Shown here: positions 16,250 through 23,816 of the stretch, piece after piece
Position numbering within the stretch: the stretch's first letter is position 1
How the letters are laid out: every line of letters begins with the position of its first letter
Origin: Clostridiales bacterium
GTDB taxonomy: Bacteria; Bacillota; Clostridia; SK-Y3
Direction: 5' to 3'
DNA length: 33,332 nucleotides
NCBI GenBank assembly: GCA_030156665.1
Contig: JASGMB010000007.1
Span: 1 to 33,332 of the forward strand
Position numbers and translations under genes: made by a program
Notes under the pieces: model-generated
The model's database searches: none
The model's input: only the letters and a program-made list of their open reading frames with translations
Told to the model about the DNA's origin: nothing

Positions 16250-18025
16250 ATGGAGGCAGAAGCTAAAGGAACCATATATGGCATTAATGGGCCTGTTGTA
16301 AAGGTAAAGGGCAGTAAAGATTTCCGCATGCTTGAAATGGTTATGGTAGGAAAAGAAAAATTAATTGGTGAAGTTATTGCAATACATGATGATATGACAA
16401 TTATCCAGGTATATGAGGTTACTACCGGTTTATTCCCGGGAGAACCGGTCATATCTACTGGCAAACCCTTATCGGTTCAATTGGGTCCGGGAATTATCGG
16501 GAATATATTTGATGGTATAGAAAGGCCTCTACATTACATAGAAAAAAAATCCGGGGCATTTATTTCCAGAGACTTGGAAATGGAAGCACTGGACCCTCGA
16601 AAAAAATGGGATACACATATCACTGTAAAAGCAGGAGACGCGATTAGTGGAGGAAGTATCATCGCAGAAGTCCAGGAAACTCCTCTTATACTGCATAGAA
16701 TAATGGTGCCGCCAACAATAAAGGGCAAAATAATTGAAACCGTAACGGATGGCAGCTATTCCATCCATCAGCCGGTTGTAAAGATACGGGAAGATTCGGG
16801 TGCAATCAGAGAACTAACGCTTATCCAGGAATGGCCTATACGGACACCACGGGCATATCTTAAAAGAATAGGAATTGACAGGCCGCTTGTTACGGGACAA
16901 AGGGTCATTGATACCCTTTTTCCCATAGCCAAGGGAGGCACGGCAGCTATTCCGGGAGGGTTTGGTACCGGTAAAACCATGACGCAGCACCAGTTGGCAA
17001 AATGGTCTGATGCCGATATCATCGTGTATATAGGATGCGGTGAACGGGGAAATGAAATGACAGAAGTATTGGAAGATTTTCCAAAGCTGGTTGACCCGAA
17101 ATCTGGACGTCCTCTAATGGATAGAACTGTTTTGATAGCTAATACATCCAATATGCCTGTTGCCGCAAGAGAGGCTTCAATCTATACAGGTATTACGCTG
17201 GCGGAATACTATAGGGATATGGGATATCATGTTGCAATTATGGCAGACTCTACTTCCCGGTGGGCGGAAGCACTTAGAGAAATTTCCGGGCGTTTGGAAG
17301 AAATGCCTGCAGAAGAGGGATTTCCGGCTTACCTTCCATCCCGTTTGTCAGAGTTTTACGAAAGAGCAGGTTATGTACAAAATTTAAATGGGACAGAAGG
17401 CTCCGTAACAATTATAGGTGCTGTTTCTCCACAGGGAGGAGACTTTTCAGAACCGGTCACACAAAATACCAAGCGGTTTATAAGGTGTTTTTGGGCGCTG
17501 GACCGGCAGCTTGCCTATTCAAGGCACTATCCTGCCATACACTGGCTTACCAGTTATAGTGAGTATATCGATCTTTTGAAAGATTGGTATGAAAAAAATG
17601 TAGATGGTAAATTTTTTGAGCTTCGTACTGAAATAATGAGATTACTGCAGGAAGAAAGCAAGCTAATGGAAATTGTCAAGTTGATAGGGGGAGACATTTT
17701 GCCGGATGAACAAAAACTTATTCTGGACATTTCAAGAGTAATCCGGCTGGGTTTTCTTCAGCAAAATGCGTATCATGCCAGCGATACTTATGTGCCTGTC
17801 ACAAAGCAGTTTAAAATGATGGAGGCAATATTATACCTGTACAGCAAAGCAAAGCAGCTTATAGCGCAGAATATCCCTATGTCGGTCTTAAGAAATACAG
17901 GAATATTTGAAGAGATTATAAAAATAAAATATACCGTTGGGAATGAGGAATTTGAGAAGTTTGAAGAAGTAAAGAAGAAGATTGATGAATTTTATCATCG
18001 GTTACGTGAGAGGTATAAGTATTAG
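16250..18025 (+). CDS. V/A-type ATPase catalytic subunit A
   Basis: 591 residues. Catalytic nucleotide-binding subunit: Walker A GGFGTGKT near residues 235-242, a GERGNEMTEVLEDFP loop with the catalytic Glu near 264, Walker B-like VAIMADSTSRWAEALRE near 330, and the PAEEGFPAYLPSRL segment. The long insert (the non-homologous region absent from F-type beta subunits) lies near residues 110-190, as expected of A-type subunits. ATG 16250 has GTGGGTGA 4-5 bases upstream. With subunit B it forms the A3B3 head. No intein or frameshift is present. Confidence 0.96.
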   Translation: MEAEAKGTIYGINGPVVKVKGSKDFRMLEMVMVGKEKLIGEVIAIHDDMTIIQVYEVTTGLFPGEPVISTGKPLSVQLGPGIIGNIFDGIERPLHYIEKKSGAFISRDLEMEALDPRKKWDTHITVKAGDAISGGSIIAEVQETPLILHRIMVPPTIKGKIIETVTDGSYSIHQPVVKIREDSGAIRELTLIQEWPIRTPRAYLKRIGIDRPLVTGQRVIDTLFPIAKGGTAAIPGGFGTGKTMTQHQLAKWSDADIIVYIGCGERGNEMTEVLEDFPKLVDPKSGRPLMDRTVLIANTSNMPVAAREASIYTGITLAEYYRDMGYHVAIMADSTSRWAEALREISGRLEEMPAEEGFPAYLPSRLSEFYERAGYVQNLNGTEGSVTIIGAVSPQGGDFSEPVTQNTKRFIRCFWALDRQLAYSRHYPAIHWLTSYSEYIDLLKDWYEKNVDGKFFELRTEIMRLLQEESKLMEIVKLIGGDILPDEQKLILDISRVIRLGFLQQNAYHASDTYVPVTKQFKMMEAILYLYSKAKQLIAQNIPMSVLRNTGIFEEIIKIKYTVGNEEFEKFEEVKKKIDEFYHRLRERYKY

Positions 18026-18047
18026 CATAGCAATTTGAAGGGGAATA

Positions 18048-19451
18048 ATGACCATGAAATTAGAATACATAGGCTTAAAACAAATTTCTGGACCTTTAGT
18101 AATCATCGAAGGAATACAGGGTGCTTCTTTTGAAGAAATGGTGGAAATTACGGTAGATAATTCAGAGAAAAGAATAGGGAGAATTATAGAACTTTATGGG
18201 GACATTGCTGTTGTCCAGGTTTTTGAAGGCACGTCTAATATTTCATTGACAAATACGAAAACCCGGTTGTTAGGGCATTCATTGGAGATTCCGCTGTCTA
18301 AGGAAATATTGGGCAGGATTTTTGATGGTGTTGGAAGACCTATAGACGGCATGGGGGAAATTTTCCCTGAAGTAAAATGGGACGTGAACGGTAAACCCAT
18401 CAATCCTGTGTCCCGTGAATATCCAAGAAATTATATTCAGACCGGAATTTCTTCTATTGATGGACTTACTACGCTCATACGGGGACAGAAACTTCCCATA
18501 TTTTCCGGAAATGGACTGCCCCATGATGCCCTGGCGGTTCAAATTGTCCGTCAGGCCCAACTGGCACAGCAAGAGGATGCTGAATTTGCAGTAGTCTTTG
18601 CAGCAATGGGTGTCAAGCATGATGTTGCCGATTACTTTAAAAGGAGTTTTGAAGAAAGCGGTGTACTGCAAAAGGTTGTAATGTTTTTAAATTTAGCAAA
18701 TGACCCGGTTGTAGAAAGAATTATTACGCCCCGCTGTGCATTAACGGTTGCAGAATATCTGGCATTTCAACATAATATGCATATACTGGTTATCCTTACC
18801 GACATGACCTCTTATTGCGAAGCACTCCGTGAAATTTCTTCATCCAAAGGAGAGATTCCCAGTAGAAAAGGTTTTCCGGGATACCTATATAGCGATTTGG
18901 CCTCTCTGTATGAAAGGGCAGGCATGCTGAAGGACAGGAAAGGTTCTATTACGCAGATTCCAATTTTGACAATGCCTAATGATGACATTACGCACCCCGT
19001 CCCTGATTTAACCGGTTATATTACTGAGGGGCAAATTGTTTTAGACCGGTCACTCCACCAAAGGGGTGTTTACCCTCCAGTCATTGTATTGCCTTCTCTC
19101 TCAAGACTGATGAAGGATGGGATCGGGGAAGGTTTTACCCGGGAAGACCATCCTGCTATTGCAAACCAGCTTTTTGCCTCCTATGCCCATGTACAGGAAG
19201 TGAGAGCGTTGGCTTCGGTTATAGGGGAAGATGAGTTAAGTGAAATTGATAAAAAATATATAGAGTTTGGAAAAGCTTTTGAAAGAGAGTTTATCTCCCA
19301 GAACAAGGAAGAAAACAGGTCTATGGATAATACCTTGGATTTAGGTTGGAGGCTGCTTGGTATATTACCTAAAGAAGAACTGGATAGGGTGGATGTAAAA
19401 ATACTTGATAAATACTACAGGCCTTACAGCAGCACAAGGAGTGAGTTATAA
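18048..19451 (+). CDS. V/A-type ATPase regulatory subunit B
   Basis: 467 residues, normal for the family. It is the non-catalytic head subunit. The P-loop position reads [12 protein letters not shown] and lacks the GKT/S of Walker A, as in all B subunits. [43 protein letters not shown] is the conserved ATPase alpha/beta signature region near 250-290. AAGGGG at 18038-18043 precedes ATG 18048 (4 bases) and a second in-frame ATG at 18054 (10 bases); either may be used. The TAA stop overlaps the first base of the next ATG, so B and D are translationally coupled. Confidence 0.95.
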   Translation: MTMKLEYIGLKQISGPLVIIEGIQGASFEEMVEITVDNSEKRIGRIIELYGDIAVVQVFEGTSNISLTNTKTRLLGHSLEIPLSKEILGRIFDGVGRPIDGMGEIFPEVKWDVNGKPINPVSREYPRNYIQTGISSIDGLTTLIRGQKLPIFSGNGLPHDALAVQIVRQAQLAQQEDAEFAVVFAAMGVKHDVADYFKRSFEESGVLQKVVMFLNLANDPVVERIITPRCALTVAEYLAFQHNMHILVILTDMTSYCEALREISSSKGEIPSRKGFPGYLYSDLASLYERAGMLKDRKGSITQIPILTMPNDDITHPVPDLTGYITEGQIVLDRSLHQRGVYPPVIVLPSLSRLMKDGIGEGFTREDHPAIANQLFASYAHVQEVRALASVIGEDELSEIDKKYIEFGKAFEREFISQNKEENRSMDNTLDLGWRLLGILPKEELDRVDVKILDKYYRPYSSTRSEL

Positions 19452-20065
19452 TGGATGTCGCCTTATTTCCTACCAAAGGGAATCTTATACAGGCACGTAA
19501 TACTTTGCGGCTTTCAAGACAGGGATATGAGCTGTTGGATAAAAAAAGAAATATACTCATCCGGGAGATGATGCTGCTGATTGATAAAGCTGAAGAAATT
19601 CAATCCCAGATAGATGTTACATTCCGTGAAGCCTATGAAGCGCTGCAAGTTGCCAATATTACCATAGGAATTAGTACGGTCGAGCAGATAGGACATGCGA
19701 TTCCTGTCGAAGATGGTATTGATATCAAATTCAGGAGTATTATGGGAGTGGAAATTCCTATGGTCACCATGGAAGAAAAAGAAATTCAACCCAGGTATGG
19801 TTTCTTCCGGACCAATGCTGCACTGGACGAAGCATATAAAAAATTTGATAAGGTTAAAAAGCTGACAGTTGACCTCGCGGAAATTGAAAATGCAGTTTAC
19901 AGGCTTGCTAATAACATTAAAAGGACACAAAAGAGGGCGAATGCTCTAAAAAATATTATGATCCCCAGATACGAGCAAATTACATCCAATATTCAAAATG
20001 CATTAGAGGAAAAGGAAAGAGAAGAATTTACACGGTTAAAAATAATTAAAAGTACAAAAAGTTGA
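19451..20065 (+). CDS. V/A-type ATPase subunit D (central rotor shaft)
   Basis: 204 residues. Subunit D is the antiparallel coiled-coil shaft turned inside the A3B3 head. Typical features: an N-terminal helix with PTKGNLIQARNTLRLSRQGYELLDKKRNIL, a short beta region in the middle, and a C-terminal helix with LANNIKRTQKRANALKNIMIPRY, the strongest D-subunit signature. The start overlaps the stop of subunit B by one base. It is the last gene of the operon; I see no good intrinsic terminator in the 75 bases before the DUF378 gene, so readthrough into it is possible. Confidence 0.95.
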   Translation: MDVALFPTKGNLIQARNTLRLSRQGYELLDKKRNILIREMMLLIDKAEEIQSQIDVTFREAYEALQVANITIGISTVEQIGHAIPVEDGIDIKFRSIMGVEIPMVTMEEKEIQPRYGFFRTNAALDEAYKKFDKVKKLTVDLAEIENAVYRLANNIKRTQKRANALKNIMIPRYEQITSNIQNALEEKEREEFTRLKIIKSTKS

Positions 20066-20140
20066 TATAAAAATTTTTCATATGTATTAATATTAAAATT
20101 TAAGAAATACTAAAATTAAAAGCTATAAGGAGTTGATCAA

Positions 20141-20344
20141 ATGGATAGATTGGCTTTAATTTTAGTAATCATCGGGGCGTTGAACTGGGGATTAATAGGT
20201 TTATTTGGGATTGACTTGGTAGCAAGTATCTTCGGTGGACAAAATGCAATGCTCAGTAGAATTGTATATACGATTGTAGGTTTGGCAGGGCTCTGGACAG
20301 TTAGTTTATTATTTAGAGAGAGAGTTCCGGCAAGAAATCATTAA
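20141..20344 (+). CDS. DUF378 domain small membrane protein
   Basis: 67 residues with two membrane helices (about 4-26 and 38-59) and the DUF378 signature: LALILVIIGALNWGLIGLFG then an IVYTIVGLAGLW stretch. Function unknown across the family. AAGGAG lies 8 bases before ATG. It stands 75 bases after the ATPase operon and ends 2 bases before a very strong terminator that also closes the convergent phoU. It may be transcribed with the ATPase genes or alone; no clear promoter is visible in the gap. Confidence 0.88.
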   Translation: MDRLALILVIIGALNWGLIGLFGIDLVASIFGGQNAMLSRIVYTIVGLAGLWTVSLLFRERVPARNH

Positions 20345-20346
20345 AT

Positions 20347-20391
20347 AAAAAAATATACGATACCACGTATCGTCGTATCGTATATTTTTTT
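20347..20391. terminator. Bidirectional intrinsic terminator between the DUF378 gene and phoU
   Basis: A perfect 17-bp stem: 20347-20363 (seven A then TATACGATAC) pairs with 20375-20391 (GTATCGTATA then seven T) around an 11-base loop. The A-run and T-run ends allow termination from both sides, which fits the convergent genes. Confidence 0.92.
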
Positions 20392-20400
20392 ATTTATTTT

Positions 20401-21072
20401 CTATCTCGCTTCTCCATGGTTAAGATCTTTATGGACACCTGTTACATTGTATATTACCCATTCACCGATATTGGTTGCATGGTCGCCCATACGTTCCAGG
20501 TATTTTGCAACTAGAATGAAGTTAGTAGCTTGATAGACAGTGTCTGGATTTTGACGAATGATTTCTCTAAGTTCATCTACTATTTTAACAAAATAATTAT
20601 CTACCTCGTCATCATCATTACAAACTTTCTTTGCCAGCTCTACATCCTGGGTAACATAAGCATTGATTGCATGATTAACCATTGCTTTTGCTGCTTCGGC
20701 CATTTTGGGAATATCAATCAATGGTTTAATGTATTTTTGGTCTGCCATTTTTATGGTTAAATCACAGATATCAGCAGAATGATCTGCAATTCTTTCCATA
20801 TCTGTAATAATCTTAAGCGCAGTGCTGATTGTCCGTAAATCCTTTGCCAACGGCTGCTGCCTTGCAATAAGGTTGATACATTTTCTCTCAATTTTATGTT
20901 CTAATTCATCGATTACATCATCATTTTTCAATACCTGCCTTGCTAATTCAATATTTTGATCTTTTAATGCGATAATTGCATTATCGATAGATTCCTGTAT
21001 TTTATTGCCCATGTCTATTAAATCTTGATGCAGGTTTTCCAGTTCCATATCAAAGTGGTGTCTTGTTACCAT
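20401..21072 (-). CDS. phoU: Phosphate signalling regulator PhoU
   Basis: 223 residues, the normal PhoU length. Two three-helix PhoU repeats, each with an acidic metal-binding segment: TDMERIADHSADICDL near 90-105 and KYLERMGDHATNIGEWV near 190-206. PhoU links the Pst transporter to the phosphate sensor kinase and represses the Pho regulon when phosphate is plentiful. GGAGG lies 10 bases before the ATG on the minus strand. It is unusual in being separated from pstB by about 7 kb containing an exporter cassette and a chemoreceptor. Pho-box-like repeats lie about 100-130 bases upstream. Confidence 0.95.
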   Translation of the reverse strand: MVTRHHFDMELENLHQDLIDMGNKIQESIDNAIIALKDQNIELARQVLKNDDVIDELEHKIERKCINLIARQQPLAKDLRTISTALKIITDMERIADHSADICDLTIKMADQKYIKPLIDIPKMAEAAKAMVNHAINAYVTQDVELAKKVCNDDDEVDNYFVKIVDELREIIRQNPDTVYQATNFILVAKYLERMGDHATNIGEWVIYNVTGVHKDLNHGEAR

Positions 21073-21174
21073 AGTATTTTACCTCCTTCGAAATAAAAAA
21101 ATAGTATGCATATACAATATTAATATTAATAATATTAGCACATTTAATACCAAATTTATACTGTTTTTTGTTAA

Positions 21175-21202
21175 TAAACATAGATTTAACATAGATTTAA
21201 CA
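21175..21202 (+). promoter_or_regulatory. Pho-box-like direct repeats upstream of phoU
   Basis: Three hexamers at exact 11-base steps: TAAACA (21175-21180), TTAACA (21186-21191) and TTAACA (21197-21202), with the same TAGAT spacer twice. This matches the Bacillus PhoP pattern TT(A/T/C)ACA-N5 repeated. The repeats read on the plus strand, opposite to phoU, and overlap the 3' end of the AraC relic. Their orientation relative to phoU is unusual. Confidence 0.55.
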
Positions 21203-21527
21203 AATAAATATTGAAACCTAATAAAGCGCTATTTTTATCCCGGTACTGTTTTGGTGTCAAGCCTGTTATTTTCTTAAAGACCCTGGTAAAATGGCTTTGG
21301 TCATGGAAGTTCAGCCAGAGGGAAATATCCAACAGCAAATAATTGGTGAAAGCTAATAATTTTTTTGCTTCTTCGATCTTTTCACTTTGAATGTATTCGC
21401 TGGTGGAGATACCTACTTCCTTCTTAAATAACTCTGAAAGATAATTGGCGTTCATATTTACATGCCTGGATAGATTTGAAAGCCGGATATCTTCATATAA
21501 ATGCCTGAAAATGCAGTTTGAAATAAA
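21186..21527 (-). pseudogene. Truncated AraC-family regulator (DNA-binding domain only)
   Basis: A minus-strand frame encodes both helix-turn-helix units of an AraC domain: LYEDIRLSNLSRHVNMNANY upstream of the only ATG, then LSELFKKEVGISTSEYIQ and FHDQSHFTRVFKKITGLTPKQYR. The in-frame sequence before ATG 21455 is recognisably AraC helix 1, but it has no start codon before the stop at 21528-21530, and no sensor domain is present. The predicted 89-residue ORF would therefore start inside the DNA-binding domain. The 3' end runs through the Pho-box-like repeats. I read it as the remnant of a gene truncated when the MarR-ABC cassette arrived, but loss by ordinary deletion is equally possible. Confidence 0.8.
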
Positions 21528-21531
21528 TTAC

Positions 21532-21560
21532 TTGACTTGGATTTTTTATAGTGCTATTAT
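21532..21560 (+). promoter_or_regulatory. Promoter of the MarR-ABC cassette
   Basis: TTGACT (21532-21537), 17-base spacer, TATTAT (21555-21560), 39 bases before the marR start. Confidence 0.75.
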
Positions 21561-21567
21561 GAAAATA

Positions 21568-21585
21568 TATTTAGATATCTAAATA
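21568..21585. promoter_or_regulatory. MarR-type operator palindrome before marR
   Basis: TATTTAGATATCTAAATA is a perfect 18-bp palindrome lying just after the -10 box, where a bound repressor would block transcription. A related copy stands before the exporter genes at 22053. Confidence 0.7.
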
Positions 21586-21599
21586 ATTGGAGGTGGAAT

Positions 21600-22043
21600 A
21601 TGGAACAGTTTGATGAAGATTCCCTGAATGATTTGTTTGTAAAAGTAACGCGTTTGCATCACCGCCGTGTAGTGGAGTTGTTGGAAGAATTGGAACTGTA
21701 TTACGGCCAGCCGCCTGTTTTATTTGCCTTATGGGAAAGGGACGGACTGACACAAACAGAATTGGCACAACGGCGTAAATTGACGCCTGCGACTATTACG
21801 GCAACGTTAAAGAGGATGGAGAAGGCCGGTTGGATCATGAGAAGGACGGATCCGGAAGATTCCCGCGTATCCAGGGTTTATCTTACAGAAAAAGGAAAAA
21901 ACGTCCGGCTTTCTGTTGAAATGAAGCTAAAGCAGTTGGAAAATGAAACTTTTAAAAACTTTACAACAACAGAAAAGGCACTGATCAGACGTTTTTTTCT
22001 GCAGATGGAGGAAAACCTGAAGAAGACCTGCAAGGAAGATTAA
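21600..22043 (+). CDS. MarR family transcriptional regulator
   Basis: 147 residues, normal for MarR. The winged helix-turn-helix is clear: GLTQTELAQRRKLTPATITATLKRMEKAGWIMRR (about 50-83) followed by the wing D-P-x-D-x-R motif (DPEDSRVSRVYLTEKG). MarR dimers usually repress a neighbouring exporter and are released by a small ligand. TGGAGGTGG ends 5 bases before ATG. Two TTTAGATATC operator-like sites flank the gene, one at its own promoter and one before the exporter pair, so self-repression and control of the exporter are likely. Base composition is visibly richer in G+C than the surrounding phosphate genes. Confidence 0.92.
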   Translation: MEQFDEDSLNDLFVKVTRLHHRRVVELLEELELYYGQPPVLFALWERDGLTQTELAQRRKLTPATITATLKRMEKAGWIMRRTDPEDSRVSRVYLTEKGKNVRLSVEMKLKQLENETFKNFTTTEKALIRRFFLQMEENLKKTCKED

Positions 22044-22052
22044 TTAAAGATA

Positions 22053-22070
22053 TATTTAGATATCGAATTA
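22053..22070. promoter_or_regulatory. Second MarR operator-like site before the exporter genes
   Basis: TATTTAGATATCGAATTA differs from the perfect operator at 21568-21585 at only two positions, both in the right half. It lies 18 bases before the exporter ATG, so binding could also limit readthrough or translation. Confidence 0.55.
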
Positions 22071-22087
22071 ATTGGAGGATAGGTTTG

Positions 22088-23815
22088 ATGAAAAGATTAG
22101 CCTTATATTTAAAACCATACTGGGCCGCTGTGCTGCTGGCTCCGCTTCTGATGCTTGTGGAAGTAGTCTGCGACTTGCTTCAGCCAACCCTGATGTCCCG
22201 CATTGTCAACATTGGTGTGGGCAGCGGAGACGCCGGCTATATTATCAAGACAGGAACACTTATGCTGGGGATTGCCTTGCTTGGAATGGCAGGAGGTATA
22301 GGATGTACAATATTTGCCGTGATAGCCTCCCAGAATTTCGGTACCGACCTCAGGGCCGACCTGTTTCAGAAAATTCAGTCATTTTCCTTTGCCAATCTGG
22401 ACAAGTTAAAAACCGAATCGCTGATTACCCGGCTGACCAATGATGTAATGCAGGTGCAGCATGTTGTGCTGATGATGCTGCGTATCTTGGTCCGCGCACC
22501 TCTACTGTTTGTTGGCGGAATTGTGATGGCGGTTGCAATCAATCCCGTCCTTGCATGCATATCATTGGCGGTAATCCCGGTGATGATAGGGATATTGGCT
22601 TTTGTAATCACGAAAAGTTTTCCGCTGTTTGCTGCAGTACAGGAAAAGTTGGACAGGGTCAACAGAGTGATGCGGGAAAACCTGACGGGAGTCAGGGTAG
22701 TAAAGGCTTTTGTCCGTTCCGATTATGAAATCAGCCGGTTTGGCAAAGCGAATGATGAACTGATGGAAATCACTGTAAAAGCCTCCCGGTTTGTGGGTAT
22801 GACCATGCCCATCATTATGCTGCTGATGAATACCGGTGTGGTGGCTGTCACATGGCTTGGAGGTTATCGCGTCAATTCCGGGAATATACAGGTGGGGCAT
22901 GTTATCGCATTAATTAATTATATTATGCAAATCTTGTTTGCCCTTATGATGTCAACCATGATGCTGATGTCGGCTACCAGGGCAAAGGCTTCGGCAGATC
23001 GTATCATTGAAGTGCTGGATATGGAATTGGATATCGGGAATGATTCAGAAGCTTGCAGAAATGTCGTCAAAGCAGGGCGAGTGGAGTTTAAGCATGTATC
23101 ATTCCGCTATGAAGGTACAAGTGGAGCGGATGTACTCCAGGATGTTTCTTTCACAGCCAATCCAGGCGAGACTATTGCTATCCTGGGTGCTACCGGGGCC
23201 GGTAAATCCACGCTGATAAACCTGATACCCAGATTTTACGATGCAACCGAAGGAAGGATACTCATTGATGGAGTGGACGTGCGGGATATGGAACCTCAGT
23301 ACTTGCGCAGCATCATCAGTGTGGTCTTGCAGGAATCCATCCTTTTTTCGGGAACCATCCGGGATAATATCCGGTGGGGGCGCAAGGACGCGACGGAAGA
23401 GGAAGTGGTAGAGGCCGCCAAAGCAGCACAGGCCCATGATTTTATCATGGGGTTTCCCCATGGCTACGACACAGTACTGGGACAGCGGGGTGTAAACCTT
23501 TCGGGCGGGCAGAAGCAGAGATTGTCCATTGCCCGGGCACTTTTGAAAAAACCGCTGATTCTCATCATGGATGATAGTACCAGTGCGGTGGATCTTGAAA
23601 CAGAATCACGGATTCAGGCTTCATTAAAAGAGCTGATGAAGAACACAACCTGTTTTATCATCGCACAGCGCATTAATTCAGTAGTAGAAGCGGATAAGAT
23701 TATCGTTCTGGAAAACGGGCGGGTTGCCGATATAGGTTCCCACGGGGACTTAATGAGGTCCAGCCGGGTTTATCAGGAAATTTATCGTTCACAAACAGGA
23801 GAGGAGGCGGTTTAG
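22088..23815 (+). CDS. Heterodimeric ABC exporter, subunit with degenerate ATP site
   Basis: 575 residues: six membrane helices (about 15-290) then one ATP-binding domain. Walker A is GATGAGKST and the signature is a canonical LSGGQKQR, but Walker B ends MDDSTSAVD with Asp in place of the catalytic Glu, and the H-loop reads IAQR with Gln for His. These are the marks of the non-catalytic site partner in heterodimeric exporters such as TM287/288, BmrCD and LmrCD. ATG 22088 has GGAGG about 9 bases upstream; TTG 22085 directly before it is an alternative. The partner gene follows after one base. A multidrug or lipid exporter controlled by the upstream MarR protein is the likely role; substrate unknown. 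Confidence 0.93.
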   Translation: MKRLALYLKPYWAAVLLAPLLMLVEVVCDLLQPTLMSRIVNIGVGSGDAGYIIKTGTLMLGIALLGMAGGIGCTIFAVIASQNFGTDLRADLFQKIQSFSFANLDKLKTESLITRLTNDVMQVQHVVLMMLRILVRAPLLFVGGIVMAVAINPVLACISLAVIPVMIGILAFVITKSFPLFAAVQEKLDRVNRVMRENLTGVRVVKAFVRSDYEISRFGKANDELMEITVKASRFVGMTMPIIMLLMNTGVVAVTWLGGYRVNSGNIQVGHVIALINYIMQILFALMMSTMMLMSATRAKASADRIIEVLDMELDIGNDSEACRNVVKAGRVEFKHVSFRYEGTSGADVLQDVSFTANPGETIAILGATGAGKSTLINLIPRFYDATEGRILIDGVDVRDMEPQYLRSIISVVLQESILFSGTIRDNIRWGRKDATEEEVVEAAKAAQAHDFIMGFPHGYDTVLGQRGVNLSGGQKQRLSIARALLKKPLILIMDDSTSAVDLETESRIQASLKELMKNTTCFIIAQRINSVVEADKIIVLENGRVADIGSHGDLMRSSRVYQEIYRSQTGEEAV

Positions 23816-23816
23816 G

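Noticed and set aside
22072-22443. Plus-strand overlapping frame at the start of the first exporter gene
   Set aside because: It is out of frame with the clear ABC exporter and has no family features.
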